Assembly: GCA_001942045.1 (NCBI GenBank)
Contig: MSTD01000003.1
Coordinates: 121,555-176,534 of the forward strand
DNA length: 54,980 bases
Origin: Mycolicibacterium porcinum
GTDB taxonomy: Bacteria; Actinomycetota; Actinomycetes; Mycobacteriales; Mycobacteriaceae
Reading direction: 5' to 3'
This document shows positions 53,347 to 54,980 of this stretch, piece after piece (positions within the stretch are counted from its first letter, which is position 1; each line of letters starts with the position of its first letter). The translations under genes and the position numbers were made by a program. The notes beneath the pieces were generated by a model, which was given only the letters and a program-made list of their open reading frames with translations, did no database searches and was not told where the DNA came from.

Positions 53347-54759
53347 CTAATCCAACTGGCGGGCCAACGCCTGACCGATGACCCCGGCGGCCTCGGCGAA
53401 ACGCTGTGGATCCGGCCCCGAAAAGTTGAGCCGCAGGTACGGCCCCGCCGGCTCGGCCGGAAACCACTCGTTGCCCGCCGCCACCAGCACCGACTCGGCC
53501 TCACACTCTCGCACCAGGCGCTGCAGGTTGATCGCGTCGGGCAACCGCAGCCACAGATGCAGCCCGCCGCGGGGCACATGATCCAACTGGGCTCCGGGGG
53601 CGTGCTCGGCCAACGCGGCGATCAGCAGTTCCCGCCGGGCCCGCAACTGCTGACGCAAGTCGCGCAGGTGGGTCCGCCAAGCCGGCTGGGTGACGACGTC
53701 GAGTGCCGCGGCCTGCAGCAACCCACTGACGTACATCGATTCCGCACCGCGGTCGGCCAGGATCCGGTCCCGGGCCGGGCCCCTGGCCACCATCGCCGCC
53801 ACCCGGATCGACGGCGACACACTCTTGGTCAGCGACCGCAGATAGATGACATGACCGGCGTCGTCGGCGGCCGCGACCGGCCTGGAGGTGCTGTCGATGC
53901 CGAAATCGTGCGCCCAATCGTCCTCGACCAGGAACGCGCCATGGCTGCGCACCACCTCCAGCACCTGGCCGGCGAGCTCAGGATTCCATTGCGCACCAGT
54001 CGGATTGGCGTAGTTCGGCTGCGCGTAGAACACCCTGGCGCCGGTCTGCGCGAAGGCTCGGGAAAGCTCCTCCGGTTCGGGGCCCTGCGGCCCGCTGGGC
54101 ACCGGTACGAGCCGCACACCGCACTGGGCAGCGGCCAGGATGGCGCCCCAGTAGCTGGGCGATTCGATCAACATCGGCTGTCCGAACCCGACCAGCGCCC
54201 GGAAGATCGAGCTCAGACCGCTCTGACTGCCGGGCAGCACGATGACCTCGCGGGCGGTCGGCGGTGTCACGCCCGCACCGAAAGCCTCGCCTAGTTCCTG
54301 GGCGAACCAGGCCTGGAGGTCGGGCCGCCCAGGAGCGGGCGCGGCGGTCACCGCGGCATCCCCGCGGGCGGCCCGCGCGAATGCCGTGCGGACCAGGCGC
54401 TGGGGAAGGAGATCGGCGACGGGATAACCGGAGTGCAACGCGATCACATCGGGCGCGACGCTGCGCAGCGGCGTCGACAGTGCGGGGATGCGCGCCTGCG
54501 GGGACCCCAGCGCGGCGGTCTGCCAACCGTAATCGGGCAGGCGCGCGCTGCGCACCGCGCGCACGAACGTCCCGACTCCCGGCCTGCTCTCCACCAGACC
54601 CTGGCTGCGCAGCGTGCGCATGGCCTTGGCGACCGTCACCGGGCTGGCCGCATATTCGGTCACCAAGGCCCGGTTGGACGGTAGCTGCGCGCCCGGCGGC
54701 GCGGTGCTGATCCACTTTCGCAGGCCGGACACGATCCGCTCAGTGCTATCGTTATCCAT
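53347..54759 (-). CDS. MocR-type GntR regulator with aminotransferase-like domain
   Basis: A 470-residue MocR/PdxR-type protein. Residues about 1-75 form a GntR winged helix (PSNRALVTEYAASPVTVAKA); the rest resembles class I PLP aminotransferases with VLPGSQSGLSS, YAQPNYANPTGAQWN and the PLP-lysine segment YLRSLTKSVSPSIRV. Such regulators use PLP as a ligand and often control a divergent transporter or PLP gene. ATG 54759 gives the usual N-terminus; this codon overlaps the start of the divergent transporter gene on the other strand. Confidence 0.9.
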   Translation of the reverse strand: MDNDSTERIVSGLRKWISTAPPGAQLPSNRALVTEYAASPVTVAKAMRTLRSQGLVESRPGVGTFVRAVRSARLPDYGWQTAALGSPQARIPALSTPLRSVAPDVIALHSGYPVADLLPQRLVRTAFARAARGDAAVTAAPAPGRPDLQAWFAQELGEAFGAGVTPPTAREVIVLPGSQSGLSSIFRALVGFGQPMLIESPSYWGAILAAAQCGVRLVPVPSGPQGPEPEELSRAFAQTGARVFYAQPNYANPTGAQWNPELAGQVLEVVRSHGAFLVEDDWAHDFGIDSTSRPVAAADDAGHVIYLRSLTKSVSPSIRVAAMVARGPARDRILADRGAESMYVSGLLQAAALDVVTQPAWRTHLRDLRQQLRARRELLIAALAEHAPGAQLDHVPRGGLHLWLRLPDAINLQRLVRECEAESVLVAAGNEWFPAEPAGPYLRLNFSGPDPQRFAEAAGVIGQALARQLD

Positions 54760-54980
54760 GTTGATACAGAGTAGCGCTACTCGGGAGAAGCAGTCGGCGC
54801 TATCCCACTCCGGATTGCGGTGGGGGCTGCTGGGTGTCACCGCGTTCTCGTTCACCATCGTGTTCACCAAAGTCGCCACCGGCGGGCTCTCCCCGCTGTT
54901 CATCGGGGCCGGGCGCGCCGTCGTCGCCGCTGCCATCGCGGCCGCCGTGGCTGGCGGGGGCGACCGTGAGTGCGTAGGAG
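54758..54980 (+). CDS. EamA/DMT-type transporter, N-terminal part (3' end outside window)
   Basis: 74 codons run off the right edge. The frame starts MLIQSSATREKQSALSHSG and continues with a helix (LRWGLLGVTAFSFTIVFTK) and GLSPLFIGAGRAVVAAAIAA, the pattern of the first two helices of an EamA/DMT metabolite exporter. The ATG overlaps the divergent MocR start codon by two bases. TTG 54815 is an alternative start. TATCGT at 54747-54752 is a suitable -10 for a leaderless mRNA. Substrate unknown. Confidence 0.75.
   Translation, partial: MLIQSSATREKQSALSHSGLRWGLLGVTAFSFTIVFTKVATGGLSPLFIGAGRAVVAAAIAAAVAGGGDRECVG
54769..54782. promoter_or_regulatory. Palindrome next to the overlapping divergent starts
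   Basis: GAGTAGCGCTACTC, a perfect 14-base palindrome, lies immediately upstream of the MocR start and within the first codons of the EamA-type gene. Related GCTATC sequences lie at 54745 and 54799. A likely binding site for the MocR protein. Confidence 0.55.

Overview
The window is about 55 kb of GC-rich actinobacterial DNA, almost certainly from a rapidly growing Mycobacterium (Mycolicibacterium). The evidence is an aminoglycoside 2'-N-acetyltransferase of the mycobacterial AAC(2')-I type, an MmpL-type RND transporter, a mycobacterial hemophore-like secreted protein, many GTG starts and apparent leaderless starts, and the gene order nirB-nirD / small genes / cbiX / uroporphyrinogen-synthase-like regulator / narK / aac(2') / pxpC-pxpB / FecB-like lipoprotein. 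From memory, that order matches the Rv0252-Rv0265c region of M. tuberculosis and its M. smegmatis counterpart. No rRNA, tRNA, CRISPR array or insertion sequence was found.

Layout. 0-6.4 kb: the end of an acyl-CoA synthetase; a Tat lipoprotein hydrolase with a Bcr/CflA-type efflux pump; a divergent MmyB-like XRE regulator; and a carboxymuconolactone decarboxylase/cupin/aldo-keto reductase operon. 6.8-13.1 kb: a TetR-DUF2236 operon under a striking double operator, a LysE-type exporter, an alpha/beta hydrolase, a MmcQ-like protein, an amidase and an enoyl-CoA hydratase. 13.1-16.7 kb: an HxlR-SCP2 regulator divergent from SnoaL-like and DUF3237 genes, a class II Fic protein preceded by two matching palindromes, and a possible gene remnant. 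16.7-29.4 kb: eight same-strand, mostly overlapping genes (ICMT-like membrane methyltransferase, molybdopterin oxidoreductase, SDR, UbiB/ABC1-like kinase, P450, MmpL, P450, CrtI-like oxidoreductase). They look like one pathway for oxidising and exporting a lipid or isoprenoid, and are the best candidate for an undescribed system here.

30-32.9 kb: a Baeyer-Villiger monooxygenase/zinc alcohol dehydrogenase pair. 33.1-36.1 kb: an MFS-universal stress protein fusion and an OhrR/Ohr peroxide-defence pair. 36.2-39.9 kb: an amidohydrolase/APC permease operon with a divergent TetR regulator. 39.9-41.9 kb: two small secreted proteins, then a YeiH-type transporter preceded by an overlapping 29-residue membrane microprotein. 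41.9-46 kb: an iron-siderophore-type binding lipoprotein, a YhhQ transporter, 5-oxoprolinase subunits PxpB and PxpC, and aac(2')-I. 46.1-53.2 kb: a nitrate/nitrite assimilation block with NarK uptake, the NnaR-type regulator, a sirohydrochlorin chelatase for siroheme, and NirBD reductase. 53.3-55 kb: a MocR-type regulator whose start codon overlaps that of a divergent EamA-type transporter, which runs off the window.

Functions are inferred from motifs and neighbourhood; no database search was run.
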